Shown: positions 16,035 to 25,567, counted from the stretch's first letter. The stretch is DNA of 64,000 bases from Roseburia hominis (GCA_040702975.1 CP159990.1:2852001-2916000), one strand, 5' to 3'. Notes: a model not told the origin generated them from the letters alone. A program made the numbers and translations.

Positions 16035-18686
16035 CTACATTCCAATCTCACGGATCACATTCGATTTCACGATCCTTCTCGCGGGGACCAGAACCGCACA
16101 GACTGCGATCAAAAGGTTCAACAGCATGACCATCGCCATGATGCCGTTCGGGACCCGCGCCGTAAAGTGCAAAAACTGTACCACATGAGCCATATAATAA
16201 TCCATAAACCTCCGAAGCGCCATATGATAAATCAGGAAAATAAACACATCTGCCAGCAGTCCATACAGAAGCCCCGTTCTCAGTATCATCTTATAAAATC
16301 CGATATCCGTTATCCCCATCGCACGGATAATTCCATACTCCCACCTGCGGGAAAGTATCGAATAATTCATGCTATTCATGATATGAAACAAACTGATCAC
16401 CAGCAGTATCACTGCGATTCCGGTGAAAAACAACTGCTGCTGGCGCAGATACTGCTTCTGCGTATGGATTGCAGTGGTATAGTCCTTAAGGACCGCCTTA
16501 GGTACGTCCCCGATCTTTTCCAGCAATTTCCCGCTCACCTGGTCCGTCTCGGCTGCCTCTGCCGGAGAAGCATTGACAAAGCTGTAATCTTCGAGTCCAT
16601 ATAAACTGCTCATCTGCCGGTTCGTCATGATAACACTTGGCATATTACTCCAAGAGTTCCGATTTAGATAGTTCTCCTCCTTGGCCAGAGCCCGACTCAC
16701 GATTGCCGCGATCTCAAACTCTCCGGTAATGTACTCCTCCTCAGAACTTTGAAATTTAAGGACTTCTTCCGAACAGTTCCGTTCTCTGGGGACTCTCAAA
16801 GTGACCAGATCGCCGACATGTTTTCCGTAAAAATTATAATTTCCCTGACCATCTTGATTGGCCACTGCTATGATTTTATTTCCTTCTCCCAGCTCGACCG
16901 GATCAATCTCCCCCTCGATCACAAATTCCTGCAGTTGCTCCATAAGCCCGTCATCATAACCGTAGACATCATACTTGATCCCATAGGCCCCATCTTCCTT
17001 TTCTACGCAAATACCTCCAAAATGCTGCTGGAAATACGCATCTTTATTCGGCTCCTCAAAATATTCTTTCCATTCCAGTTCTTCCTTGCCAATCACAAGC
17101 TCCCCCAAAAGGTATTTCGTCGCATAGACCTGTGATAATTCAGGCATACTCTTGATTTCGTCCACTACCGCCTCCGGAATCGTATCCGCCAGAACATTCG
17201 ATTTGACGGAAATCTTATACTCCGATCCCAGCCCATCATCTGACTTCAGCGACATTTCCGCATGAATCTTCAGATTCTCCACCATATAAGTGGTACAGAG
17301 GAAAATGCACCCTCCTATCGACAAAGAAAGCAGAATTCCAACCACCTTCTTCTTGTTGGAAAACATAAATTTTCTTACCACGACATTGATCAGGCTCACG
17401 TTTCGCAGGCTGTAAATCCTTCTCTTTCTTTTTACAAAAGAAGTATCTCCGCCCATGACCTCACGGATCGACTGTTTCCGCATGGAACGCACCACGGCAA
17501 TCCCGACGACAAAGAGCGCCGCAAGCAGGAAAATGAATCCAATGCCCACCGCATTCCAGGCCACACAAAACACATCGCTTCCCGCGCCGTTTCCAGCAAA
17601 TATCTGCTCTGCCTCAGACAGCCGGGTTCCCTCTCCGGCTGTTCCTGCCGAAAAAATGTGGCTCAGCTGCCCATAAAACAGACTTAAAATTCCATTTCCC
17701 AGCAGGCACCCCACCGGATAGCCGGCAAGAAATAATAACCACAATTCTAAAATCAGCGTCCCGCAAATTCGCTCTTCACTGATTCCAAGCGTCTGCATCA
17801 CCGCATACTCCGCCGTTCTTTTTGAAACGGAAATGTGAAAAATGCTGTAAATGATAAACAGACTAAACCCGCAAAGAAGCAGGAGCATGCCGTTAAAAGC
17901 CAGATTATATTCACTTTGTAATTTCAATACAATATAGGTAAAATTCCCATTCTCGTTCGTCAGCGCAAACTTTATAATCTCTGCGATGCCATCCGGCTGT
18001 TCGCCGCCAAGATACTCAGTGACCTCATCATTTGCCGTAACAGCGTCACCGGAAATTCTGTATTTCTGCTGGAAAGCATCTAACTGCCTGTATAATTTTT
18101 CTTTTTCATCAAACCGCAAAAATAAAAACGGCTGACTCCCCCGTCCCTTGAAATCCTTTCCCACAAAGATCTCCATTTCGTCAGAGTTCAAAGCCCAGGC
18201 ACTTTTTATAATTCCTGTCAGGAGATAGTCTTTTCCATTTATCTGCACCGTATCGCCGACACTTCCGGAAAATCCAAGATTCCCTAGCGTGTAGTAGTCT
18301 GCCGCAATCTCATTTTCCCCTGTGGGATAGGTTCCTTCCGTCACCTCGCGGTGCGTCATTTCGCGGTATGATTCATCGGCTTCTACAAAGGAAATCGGAT
18401 AAGGCTCCACTGCCATATCCCTGATCTCCATTCTCCCGCATTGTTCGATACAAAATCCCGCCTCCTTTTCACCGCTTTGTACCGACTTTAAAAGCTCTGG
18501 TCCTGCATCAATATAGTAATGCCAGTCCCCATATATGGCCTTATTGTTTTCCAGATTGCTCCTCTGGCTTGAGTACATCAGTGAACTGACTCCGGATAAC
18601 AGGGCGGCTGTTAAAATGATGCTTGCCAGAATCGCAAATGTCTGGCTTTTATAATACCTCATATATTTACACGCCAGTTTTAGCAT
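16035..18686 (-). CDS. FtsX/MacB-type ABC transporter permease (BceB-like layout)
   Basis: An 883-residue permease: an N-terminal helix (about 16-38), a large extracellular domain, then FtsX-type helix groups. A second extracellular domain lies between about 470 and 740 and three final helices follow. Two FtsX units in one chain are common in peptide-resistance and lipoprotein-type exporters. Its ATG overlaps the stop of an ATPase gene, which is now only a 3' fragment. Without another ATPase supplied in trans the transporter should not work. It converges with the small membrane gene 12 bp away. Confidence 0.88.
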   Translation of the reverse strand: MLKLACKYMRYYKSQTFAILASIILTAALLSGVSSLMYSSQRSNLENNKAIYGDWHYYIDAGPELLKSVQSGEKEAGFCIEQCGRMEIRDMAVEPYPISFVEADESYREMTHREVTEGTYPTGENEIAADYYTLGNLGFSGSVGDTVQINGKDYLLTGIIKSAWALNSDEMEIFVGKDFKGRGSQPFLFLRFDEKEKLYRQLDAFQQKYRISGDAVTANDEVTEYLGGEQPDGIAEIIKFALTNENGNFTYIVLKLQSEYNLAFNGMLLLLCGFSLFIIYSIFHISVSKRTAEYAVMQTLGISEERICGTLILELWLLFLAGYPVGCLLGNGILSLFYGQLSHIFSAGTAGEGTRLSEAEQIFAGNGAGSDVFCVAWNAVGIGFIFLLAALFVVGIAVVRSMRKQSIREVMGGDTSFVKRKRRIYSLRNVSLINVVVRKFMFSNKKKVVGILLSLSIGGCIFLCTTYMVENLKIHAEMSLKSDDGLGSEYKISVKSNVLADTIPEAVVDEIKSMPELSQVYATKYLLGELVIGKEELEWKEYFEEPNKDAYFQQHFGGICVEKEDGAYGIKYDVYGYDDGLMEQLQEFVIEGEIDPVELGEGNKIIAVANQDGQGNYNFYGKHVGDLVTLRVPRERNCSEEVLKFQSSEEEYITGEFEIAAIVSRALAKEENYLNRNSWSNMPSVIMTNRQMSSLYGLEDYSFVNASPAEAAETDQVSGKLLEKIGDVPKAVLKDYTTAIHTQKQYLRQQQLFFTGIAVILLVISLFHIMNSMNYSILSRRWEYGIIRAMGITDIGFYKMILRTGLLYGLLADVFIFLIYHMALRRFMDYYMAHVVQFLHFTARVPNGIMAMVMLLNLLIAVCAVLVPARRIVKSNVIREIGM

Positions 18687-18898
18687 ACGCCGTCACCGTC
18701 CTTTCCCGGAAACAGACGTATTCCCTGTGATACCATTCCGTCTTCAATATGAATGATCCTGTCGCAGATCTGCGCGATGGCCTCATTATGAGTGACCATC
18801 AATATGGTCTGGTTGTATTTCCGGCAGCTCGCCCTCAGAAGGCCAATCACCTCGATCGTGGTGGCGGAGTCCAGATTTCCCGTAGGCTCGTCTGCTAA
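18680..18898 (-). pseudogene. 3' fragment of a MacB-type ABC ATPase, cut at Walker B
   Basis: The frame begins inside Walker B (LADEPTGNLDSATT) and continues through the H-loop (MVTHNEAIAQICDRII) to a normal end. Walker A, the Q-loop and the signature, about 150 residues, are missing. Upstream sequence is the AT-rich mobile region, joined exactly at the LADE codons. The open frame runs about 18 codons into foreign DNA, but this is chimeric and not a real start. Confidence 0.88.
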
Positions 18899-18918
18899 TG
18901 TCAAGTAAAGACTAAAAA
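18891..18918. repeat. Cargo-block end sequence, copy 1
   Basis: TCTGCTAATGTCAAGTA (18891-18907), followed by nnGACT and an A-run, is shared with 23442-23470. Here it joins the broken ATPase gene to the three-gene AT-rich block. It looks like an element end (att half-site) rather than a gene part. Confidence 0.6.
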
Positions 18919-19002
18919 AATTTGTGAAAAACAAAACTATTGACACTATCAAAATAATTATACGTTATCAAAAAATTTACGATTAGAAACTACTATGACG
19001 AT

Positions 19003-19040
19003 AAAATGAGCTACTGACACTATGCCAGTAGCTCGTTTTA
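19003..19040. terminator. Bidirectional terminator after the three-gene block
   Basis: GAGCTACTG (19008-19016) pairs perfectly with CAGTAGCTC (19026-19034), flanked by A- and T-rich tracts. It ends leftward transcription of the 19051-20067 gene. Confidence 0.8.
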
Positions 19041-19050
19041 TTTTTAGGTA

Positions 19051-20067
19051 TTATAAAGCTATTAAAGTAATTAAACCATCACAGTACTTTTCAAACTGAT
19101 ATATTAGTTCTCCTATATCACAAAAATCATTGTCAATAGTATCGGGAACCGCTTCTTGAAGAGTAAGTAATTCGCAAATTCTTTCTTTAATCTTTTTTGC
19201 ATATAACAATATCTCATTCATATCTTCATATAAATGATCCGTATTATCTACATACCTTACCAACTCTATTTCAAAAAAATTTAAGTACTTTTCAAAATAC
19301 TCAATTCCATGAATAATCCTTTTTAATCTATTTTGTTCAGCAGGCTCTCTTCCTTTGTAATTAAAAGCCAAAAATCCACGGCTATGTAGATGATCCATCT
19401 CATTTATTTTTTTTACTAATTCAGTATCTCCACCCATTTTTCTACGAAATTGACTATGGAGTCTTCCAACTACAAGATTTCTATTATCTAATTGCAATAG
19501 CTCACTGTAACCCTTCCACAGTTCTTTTGTATCAATAAAATATTCTCTTAAAATGCGAATATCCTGCGGTTCACTCGTCCTTTTCATAAAAATATATATC
19601 TGATTAAAAAGCAATGGGCAAAACACTTTTGGACAAATACACGAAACATACGCATATACTTTAAAATAATTTCTTTTTGATTTTATGGTTGTATTATGCT
19701 CTATTGTAGCATCTTCATTGGCATATAATATAAGCAGAGCATAGTACAACCATAAAACGTTTGGCGCAGTCTCAAAATCATAACCAGGAGTAGTTTTAAT
19801 CATTTTCACCTTTAAGCTTAGATTCTCAACTATTCTATCACTACATTCCTCTCCATTAAGTGGACTATCCACGAGAAGAACAAATAAGTCTTTAGTTTTA
19901 TAATTACCTTTGTTGAACTGCCCTAATTTATTTTCAAGGATCTCTAAGCACATCTGTATAATAGCAAATTCCTGCTCATCTAATGCCAAGCACTTTTTAT
20001 TGGTATCCTCATAACATTTATTGATATATATTTTTTCAAATTCTTCTAACAGTTCTTTAATCTCCAT
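19051..20067 (-). CDS. Unrecognised 338-residue protein, third gene of AT-rich block
   Basis: I do not recognise a family. The chain is mostly helical with acidic and aromatic residues and no signal peptide. One hydrophobic stretch (APNVLWLYYALLILYA) looks buried rather than membrane-spanning. A central NRNLVVGRLHSQFRRKMGG and a GFLAFNYKGREPAEQNRL segment are the most motif-like. It starts about 26 bp after the phosphoribosyltransferase-like gene, so it is in the same operon, and it ends at a strong terminator. I chose the ATG at 20067 over a TTG two codons earlier; ribosome-site support is weak. Confidence 0.75.
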   Translation of the reverse strand: MEIKELLEEFEKIYINKCYEDTNKKCLALDEQEFAIIQMCLEILENKLGQFNKGNYKTKDLFVLLVDSPLNGEECSDRIVENLSLKVKMIKTTPGYDFETAPNVLWLYYALLILYANEDATIEHNTTIKSKRNYFKVYAYVSCICPKVFCPLLFNQIYIFMKRTSEPQDIRILREYFIDTKELWKGYSELLQLDNRNLVVGRLHSQFRRKMGGDTELVKKINEMDHLHSRGFLAFNYKGREPAEQNRLKRIIHGIEYFEKYLNFFEIELVRYVDNTDHLYEDMNEILLYAKKIKERICELLTLQEAVPDTIDNDFCDIGELIYQFEKYCDGLITLIAL

Positions 20068-20093
20068 GAGCAATTTCTTTCGAAACCTTCCAT

Positions 20094-22076
20094 TTATAGT
20101 ATTTTTTCACAATAATATAATGTCTCACCATTTGTCCTTTTTTTCAGAAATTCAAATAGACTCTTCTTAAAATTTATTTTATCATTATTACATGCATCTT
20201 GTAAATGTCCAAACAAAATAAATTGCTCTATTTGCTCTCCTAGATACCCTAAATATTTAAATTCCTTATCTTCACAATATTCTTGAATATCAAACGCATC
20301 ATATATGTCATCTTTAAGCCCACAATATTTTTCAAAATCCTTTTTATTAAAAGGGATATTCCATAGAGAATAATTTGCTTCAGCTATCTCCATCAGTATA
20401 TCATACAAGAATTCTGCAATCACTTTATCAAACATTCTATTGTACAAATTCTGAAAATATACAAGCAAGACATATGTATGCGCTATACATTTATATGACT
20501 GCTCTCCTGATCTCCAATACATATTAATTCCATTAAGATTATCATTAACATCATAATCATATAAGAAATCAATCGTAGCAGCGCCTAAATTATATTGATA
20601 CATTAAGCCCAAAATAATATCATCGTTGCTAATTTTTTTTTCTCTCAAAAATTCTTTTATCGTTGAAAATTTTAATCCTCTCACAAAACTGTCTTGTTGT
20701 AATTTATAAACATTTTCCTCATCATATCTGTTATTATACTTAAAATATTTCGCTAAGGTATCAATCACAGGAAGACAATCCTTTTCTATACAACATTTTT
20801 TCATGCTTTCATAAGCTTCTTCCAACCCAAATAAAAGTTTTCCTTCCATCTCTTGATCTATCTTATTCTTTTTACGATTGTTTAAGTTCCTAATTTCACA
20901 CTTTTCAATCTTGTTTAATACATCATCTTTATCCAGAATTTGTTCCATTATTTTTAAGTAATTTATTATTTCAGTTCCAAAACTAAACTTAGCATTTGTA
21001 TAATCGATATCATATTCTTCCCTTCTTATCCCCTGCTCTGCAAATAATCTCATAGAAGATAAATATCCTACATTAAAAATAAGATATTTAAGCATAGAAA
21101 TTAATCCACTTTGATTCTTTGTATCTCCCATAAAAATACTAAATAATTTATCTGCCTTCTCACCATAAATTATCCTTAAACTTTTTCTGATAAATTCTTT
21201 ATTAATACTTGTATTTTCACAATCGAAAAACACCATAGGAGTAAGTTTGCAATCTTCTGTAAAAGTATTTTTTGAAATAATAAAGCAATAATGAATAATA
21301 GCATTCTCATTTTCACTTGACCGAACATAATATGAAAAAAACTGATGTAAGGTTTCCTGTCTACGGCTATTAAGTTCTATACAATTTAAAGAGCATAATT
21401 TTTCTGGATTGTCTATGGTAAAAGTAGGTAAGTATGAAACATAAGGCATGTTTACGCTCCATATAGATTTCATAATCAAATCTGAAATCCTTTTCCACTG
21501 GAATTCATCTTTACAAATAATATGCCCTTGTACAACTTTACTTTGTTCAATTAAATTGTTTTCTTTTTTTCTTTCTTTCCGACTTTTAGCCCCAATTTCA
21601 AAAAAAGATTCATAAAATTGTTCATCAAAAATACTCTCAGAAACTTCTTTATTTCTAAGATAATTTTCAATAATATCATTAATTTGCTTAGTACTAACAT
21701 CCTGCTTCTTTCCCTGATTAGTGTTTTTAGCAAATACATAAAATTTTAGTTCTTTAGCATATGGCTTGATTTCTCTATTTATTCTCATTGAAGTTCTTCC
21801 ATGTATAAATACATCATCAAGAATAAGAACAGTTTTATTTTTCATTTTTTTTGAATATAACGGTATTGCTGTATCTGTTATTTTTATGCAAGGTTCATAT
21901 GAAGAAAAATCAAATAATGGCATACAAACTTTATATAAAACATAACATTTTTTTGAAACAAAGATCTTAAAGTCATATTGACTTTCTTCAACCTTTTTCC
22001 AAAAATTCATGAGCTCGCAGAAGACATCATCACGCAAAACGCTCACTAATTTATTCCTATAACTCGTTTTATCCAT
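20094..22076 (-). CDS. Phosphoribosyltransferase-fold protein with large C-terminal region
   Basis: A 660-residue protein. Residues about 35-115 resemble a type I phosphoribosyltransferase core: the PRPP-loop motif is VLILDDVFIHGRT at 83-95, with adjacent acidic residues 87-88 and G93-R94-T95. The remaining 540 residues are helical, Lys/Asn-rich and unrecognised. Such enzymes transfer ribose 5-phosphate or act as regulators; PRTase domains with long C-terminal extensions have been proposed in prokaryotic conflict systems (from memory, not checked). It overlaps the upstream membrane gene by 8 bp. Base composition is far more AT-rich than the flanking chromosome. Confidence 0.75.
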   Translation of the reverse strand: MDKTSYRNKLVSVLRDDVFCELMNFWKKVEESQYDFKIFVSKKCYVLYKVCMPLFDFSSYEPCIKITDTAIPLYSKKMKNKTVLILDDVFIHGRTSMRINREIKPYAKELKFYVFAKNTNQGKKQDVSTKQINDIIENYLRNKEVSESIFDEQFYESFFEIGAKSRKERKKENNLIEQSKVVQGHIICKDEFQWKRISDLIMKSIWSVNMPYVSYLPTFTIDNPEKLCSLNCIELNSRRQETLHQFFSYYVRSSENENAIIHYCFIISKNTFTEDCKLTPMVFFDCENTSINKEFIRKSLRIIYGEKADKLFSIFMGDTKNQSGLISMLKYLIFNVGYLSSMRLFAEQGIRREEYDIDYTNAKFSFGTEIINYLKIMEQILDKDDVLNKIEKCEIRNLNNRKKNKIDQEMEGKLLFGLEEAYESMKKCCIEKDCLPVIDTLAKYFKYNNRYDEENVYKLQQDSFVRGLKFSTIKEFLREKKISNDDIILGLMYQYNLGAATIDFLYDYDVNDNLNGINMYWRSGEQSYKCIAHTYVLLVYFQNLYNRMFDKVIAEFLYDILMEIAEANYSLWNIPFNKKDFEKYCGLKDDIYDAFDIQEYCEDKEFKYLGYLGEQIEQFILFGHLQDACNNDKINFKKSLFEFLKKRTNGETLYYCEKIL

Positions 22077-22902
22077 TATTTAATCTTCCTTTTCGTATCG
22101 ATTTACTTTCTAAACCTATGGGCTTTATTTCTGAATTATTCGTATCATATATCTTTTTCTCAAACAATATTATTCGTGGCTCGGGATGTATGAAATTGTC
22201 AAAAAATCTCCAATTTGCAACCACTAAATAAGATATATACATCTTGAAATTGTGAGGTTTTTCAAAAATACTAGCAGCACTTAAATTATCGTAATGCTCT
22301 ATTTTTCTTGCTGTTGGAGGAATCATCAAAATCGAATATTTTTCTTTTCCTCTATGCTCACTACAAAGTTTATAATCAAAACGTTTTTCTTCCTTAGGAA
22401 TATAGATAATTCTATAACTATTCATCTCTATTATCAGCTCTTTTATGGCTAAATAATCTATTTTCTTTTTGGGTGTTCTTTTGATGACTATGGAAATGTC
22501 ATAATAATGGTAATCTTCTTCTCCAATTTCTATAATTTCATTATTTTTTGTGATTTTTCCACACTCTAAAACGGTATAATCATCAATATTATCGGGTTTC
22601 TCATCTAAAAGTTCAATACAGACATTATCCAAATCACATTTTCGGTCATCAAAATAGTTTTTTATTCCAATTAGGCTACCTATTGCTGCTACTACTGATG
22701 TTCCAAATATAATTTTAAGTATATTGGGAATCTGAAAATTAGTTTCTGGATGCCCCTCGCTATTTACTTCATTATTTTGCTCGATTTGCTCAGATTCTGT
22801 TTTTTGTTGTTCTGCATAAATACCTTGCCCACTAAATAAAAACAAAAAAAGAATACTCAGCCACACAAAAAAGTGAAGAAGTTTTCTCCCTCTTCGCTGC
22901 AT
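22069..22902 (-). CDS. Membrane-anchored protein, first gene of AT-rich block
   Basis: About 277 residues. A basic N-terminus (QRRGRKLL) and hydrophobic segment (FFVWLSILFLFLFSGQG) form a signal peptide or first helix. A Glu/Gln-rich stretch follows, then a second helix near 57-80 (ILKIIFGTSVVAAIGSLIGI) and a soluble, probably cytoplasmic domain of about 190 residues rich in beta-type sequence. I start at ATG 22902 because GGGGAGGAAGG precedes it; an upstream TTG lacks a site. Coupled by overlap to the PRTase-like gene. It may be the sensor or membrane effector of the block; this is a guess from architecture. Confidence 0.75.
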   Translation of the reverse strand: MQRRGRKLLHFFVWLSILFLFLFSGQGIYAEQQKTESEQIEQNNEVNSEGHPETNFQIPNILKIIFGTSVVAAIGSLIGIKNYFDDRKCDLDNVCIELLDEKPDNIDDYTVLECGKITKNNEIIEIGEEDYHYYDISIVIKRTPKKKIDYLAIKELIIEMNSYRIIYIPKEEKRFDYKLCSEHRGKEKYSILMIPPTARKIEHYDNLSAASIFEKPHNFKMYISYLVVANWRFFDNFIHPEPRIILFEKKIYDTNNSEIKPIGLESKSIRKGRLNNG

Positions 22903-23014
22903 AACCTTCCTCCCCAAAACATAATACGTCTATAATAGTATACTATGTAATGTAAATATTTACAAGCAAAAAATACTGTAGTTCAAACTTATAATGCAAA
23001 ATACCCAAAAGCAC

Positions 23015-23441
23015 TACCGACGCTACGCTTCAGTGCCGGTTCTCTTAAAAACAAAGAAATATTTTCAAGTTCTTTCAGCTGTACAACATCCACCTTTGCC
23101 TGCATCGCTATCTCTTTACTCAATTTCAGTGATCTTCTTTTCTGCCGCTTCAATCTCTACATCACAGGCTTGCTTTACAGCCAGATACTGATTCCGGTGA
23201 ACCTCCTTCATGATATACCATTCATAGCAATCCTGCTTTTCTGTTTTCTTTTGCAAAATCCTCTGCCGGAGCTGACCGATTTCCTGTTCCAGCTTTGTAG
23301 CGTCCTCCTATTGATCGCTGTTATCACGCTTTGCAATACAATATTTTTCTCTCCGCCAGTTTCCCGACCTATTTTATGGTTTTCAGCACAACGGCGTTGA
23401 TTCTGTCAACTTCATATACCCGGCAGTCATAGATGTTTTCA
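23015..23441 (-). pseudogene. Degraded C-terminal fragment of a large serine recombinase
   Basis: The sequence parallels 25695-26120 inside the intact recombinase at 25608-27230, with many substitutions and small indels. It covers the stretch from the DCRVYEVD motif into the C-terminal coiled coil. It lacks the catalytic and zinc-ribbon parts and the last 30 codons. Its upstream end breaks within a DEN codon run and joins the shared end sequence at 23442. It is a relic of an older copy of the recombinase cluster. Confidence 0.85.
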
Positions 23442-23470
23442 TCTGCTAATGTCAAGTATGGACTTAAAAA
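23442..23470. repeat. Cargo-block end sequence, copy 2
   Basis: TCTGCTAATGTCAAGTA again, followed by TGGACT and an A-run, matching 18891-18918. Here it joins the recombinase relic to the metallophosphoesterase block. Confidence 0.6.
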
Positions 23471-23496
23471 TCCTCCGGATTTTTTCCAGAGGATTT
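23468..23496 (-). terminator. Terminator of the metallophosphoesterase gene
   Basis: Minus strand AAATCCTC and GGAGGATTT form a stem followed by TTTTTAAG. It sits 75 bp after the gene's stop codon. Confidence 0.75.
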
Positions 23497-23570
23497 AAGA
23501 AATCTAAAATATCATCCATATTCACAGATACATTGAAGCAGCTTCGATGCTTTTATTATTCCATATTCCA

Positions 23571-25496
23571 TTAGTTTTTCTTTTCAGCTTTCTCATAAAT
23601 AAAGCCAAATTTTAGATTTAATTTTTTCACAGAAAATGGAGTATATTCTGGTTCCATAATAACTTTCATTTTTGCTTTTTCGCTATCAATAACAAAATAA
23701 CTACGAAAATCTTCGTATGCTTTAAACAAAATCTGTCGTGAATCACCCTCTCTAAATGTATCTACTTTATACTTCACATCTTCTATATCCACATGGTATT
23801 TTCCAGCTATGATTAATACCCTTCCTATATCAAACTTAACCCCAAAAAGCTCACATTCGTAAAGGCCTTCATATATCAAACAGAACGCATTTTCAACCTT
23901 TGCTTTTTCATAAAATTTCTGTATCTCTTCTAACTTGTCAAAATTTGATATAACATTCTTACCCAACGGAATCTTCTCGGTATAGCCGGCCTCAATCAGC
24001 TCATTTAACACCTCAATTTGTGCATAATCTCTCTCATAGATGTTGTCCGGTCTGTAAAATTTAATATCAAAGAATTTTTCGACTTTTTCAATTTTTCTAA
24101 GCATTTCAAGAGAATCATTATCCATCTCGATTGTTCCCTTTAATCTTGACCCTGAAATAATCTTTACACCTGATTCACTTTCAATGTAAAATTCAGTACT
24201 ATGTTCATCAGTCATATTTTTTACCATAAAGTCAAAATATTCTTCTCGTTCTATCATTGCCCGAACGTTTCGTTCCATTTTGGGAGCTAACATTACAGGA
24301 ACATTTGTTGTACCTCCGTTCATCGGTCCTTCGCAACAAATATCTAAATAGCGCAATACTTCTTTTCGATTATCTAATCTGACATATGGTACACCGTCTT
24401 TTATATAACTATAAACTGATACTCTTTTAAGCGGTATTTCATATTTTTTATCATCTGATTTGAGGACAAATTTGCACTCTTCTTTGATTTCACCTAAAGC
24501 TGGTAGCTCACATAATTTTTTGATTTCTGTAGGCTCTTTTTCTATATCATATGATTTCCATCCGTTTTGATATGTAAAAGGATTTATAAATATTTCCTTT
24601 TGATTGTCTGCAATACCCAATATTGAAAAAGCATTAGGATGCGTGTCATTATAATAAGCTGCACCAGCAGTTAACATCATACCTCCACCTAATTGACGCT
24701 GAAACACGGGTTTCCCTCCGGTTTCCGTATGTCCACATAAAATTAAATCAACCTTTTTTCTAAGTAAATTGAGCGTTGCTGGTCTGCCATCATATTCGCA
24801 TATTTCATTTGGATGTAAAAATCGCTCAGCATGATGAAACAATGCGATAGTGTAATGTACATCTGTTCCTGGTATTATTCCATACCGCATAAGTTCTTGA
24901 ATTTGTCTCTGCCCAATCCACATTTTATCTTCTGAGATTTCTGGTATGAAAGATAGTAAAGCTGTATTAAAAGCAACAAATCTTATTACATTTCCCGATG
25001 AAAATTTCACATCTTTATACCCTACACTATAGCTATATTCAATTTTATTACCGCAAGGATATGCAAACGGTTCAACGCCCAATTTTTCACAAAACTTGTC
25101 ATATTCATAAATAGGCGGTTCCATTTCATGCACATGGCTAAAATCATAAATCTCATCAATCGCTTGTATCGTTTTGTCCGTGTAATTCATATTGGTACTC
25201 GCATACGCACGGTTTACATCATGATTACCCACACAGAAAGTAATATCTTTTCCTGTTAAACCTGTCGCCTGTAACAATTTTGAGAACCATATTAATGCTT
25301 CATCATATTCTTTTTTCTTTCCATGCCAAGCAATGTCTCCGGTTACAACAATATGTTCCGGTTTAAACGCCTTCAAATCCGTTACGCATTCGATCAACTC
25401 ATCCAAAATTTGATCTTTTTTATTAAATTCCTCTTTTATTCTATAACATTCATAATTTCTACCAAAATGTATATCTGACAAATGTAAAATATTCAT
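23571..25496 (-). CDS. Calcineurin-like metallophosphoesterase with unknown C-terminal domain
   Basis: A 641-residue protein. Residues 1-300 hold a complete binuclear metallophosphoesterase: Asp8 and His10 (LSDIHFG), Asp54 (VTGDIAWHG), Asn91-His92-Asp93 (GNHD), His221-His222 (LFHHAE) and His256 (CGHTETGG). The C-terminal half is mixed alpha/beta and unrecognised. No signal peptide is seen. The start at ATG 25496 has GGGGAGAT upstream; a longer frame lacks one. It stands alone in an AT-rich block between recombinase genes with its own terminator. Phosphoesterase-plus-unknown-domain proteins in mobile islands are often antiviral, but that is inference. Confidence 0.85.
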   Translation of the reverse strand: MNILHLSDIHFGRNYECYRIKEEFNKKDQILDELIECVTDLKAFKPEHIVVTGDIAWHGKKKEYDEALIWFSKLLQATGLTGKDITFCVGNHDVNRAYASTNMNYTDKTIQAIDEIYDFSHVHEMEPPIYEYDKFCEKLGVEPFAYPCGNKIEYSYSVGYKDVKFSSGNVIRFVAFNTALLSFIPEISEDKMWIGQRQIQELMRYGIIPGTDVHYTIALFHHAERFLHPNEICEYDGRPATLNLLRKKVDLILCGHTETGGKPVFQRQLGGGMMLTAGAAYYNDTHPNAFSILGIADNQKEIFINPFTYQNGWKSYDIEKEPTEIKKLCELPALGEIKEECKFVLKSDDKKYEIPLKRVSVYSYIKDGVPYVRLDNRKEVLRYLDICCEGPMNGGTTNVPVMLAPKMERNVRAMIEREEYFDFMVKNMTDEHSTEFYIESESGVKIISGSRLKGTIEMDNDSLEMLRKIEKVEKFFDIKFYRPDNIYERDYAQIEVLNELIEAGYTEKIPLGKNVISNFDKLEEIQKFYEKAKVENAFCLIYEGLYECELFGVKFDIGRVLIIAGKYHVDIEDVKYKVDTFREGDSRQILFKAYEDFRSYFVIDSEKAKMKVIMEPEYTPFSVKKLNLKFGFIYEKAEKKN

Positions 25497-25567
25497 AGAC
25501 GATCTCCCCATTAACTGGTTTAAGTTTTAGTTTGATTATATCTTATTTCTTTATAACTGAAAACAGA

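Noticed and set aside
18680..18952. 90-residue ABC protein with its own start
   Set aside because: The first 18 codons are foreign element sequence fused in frame to an ATPase fragment.
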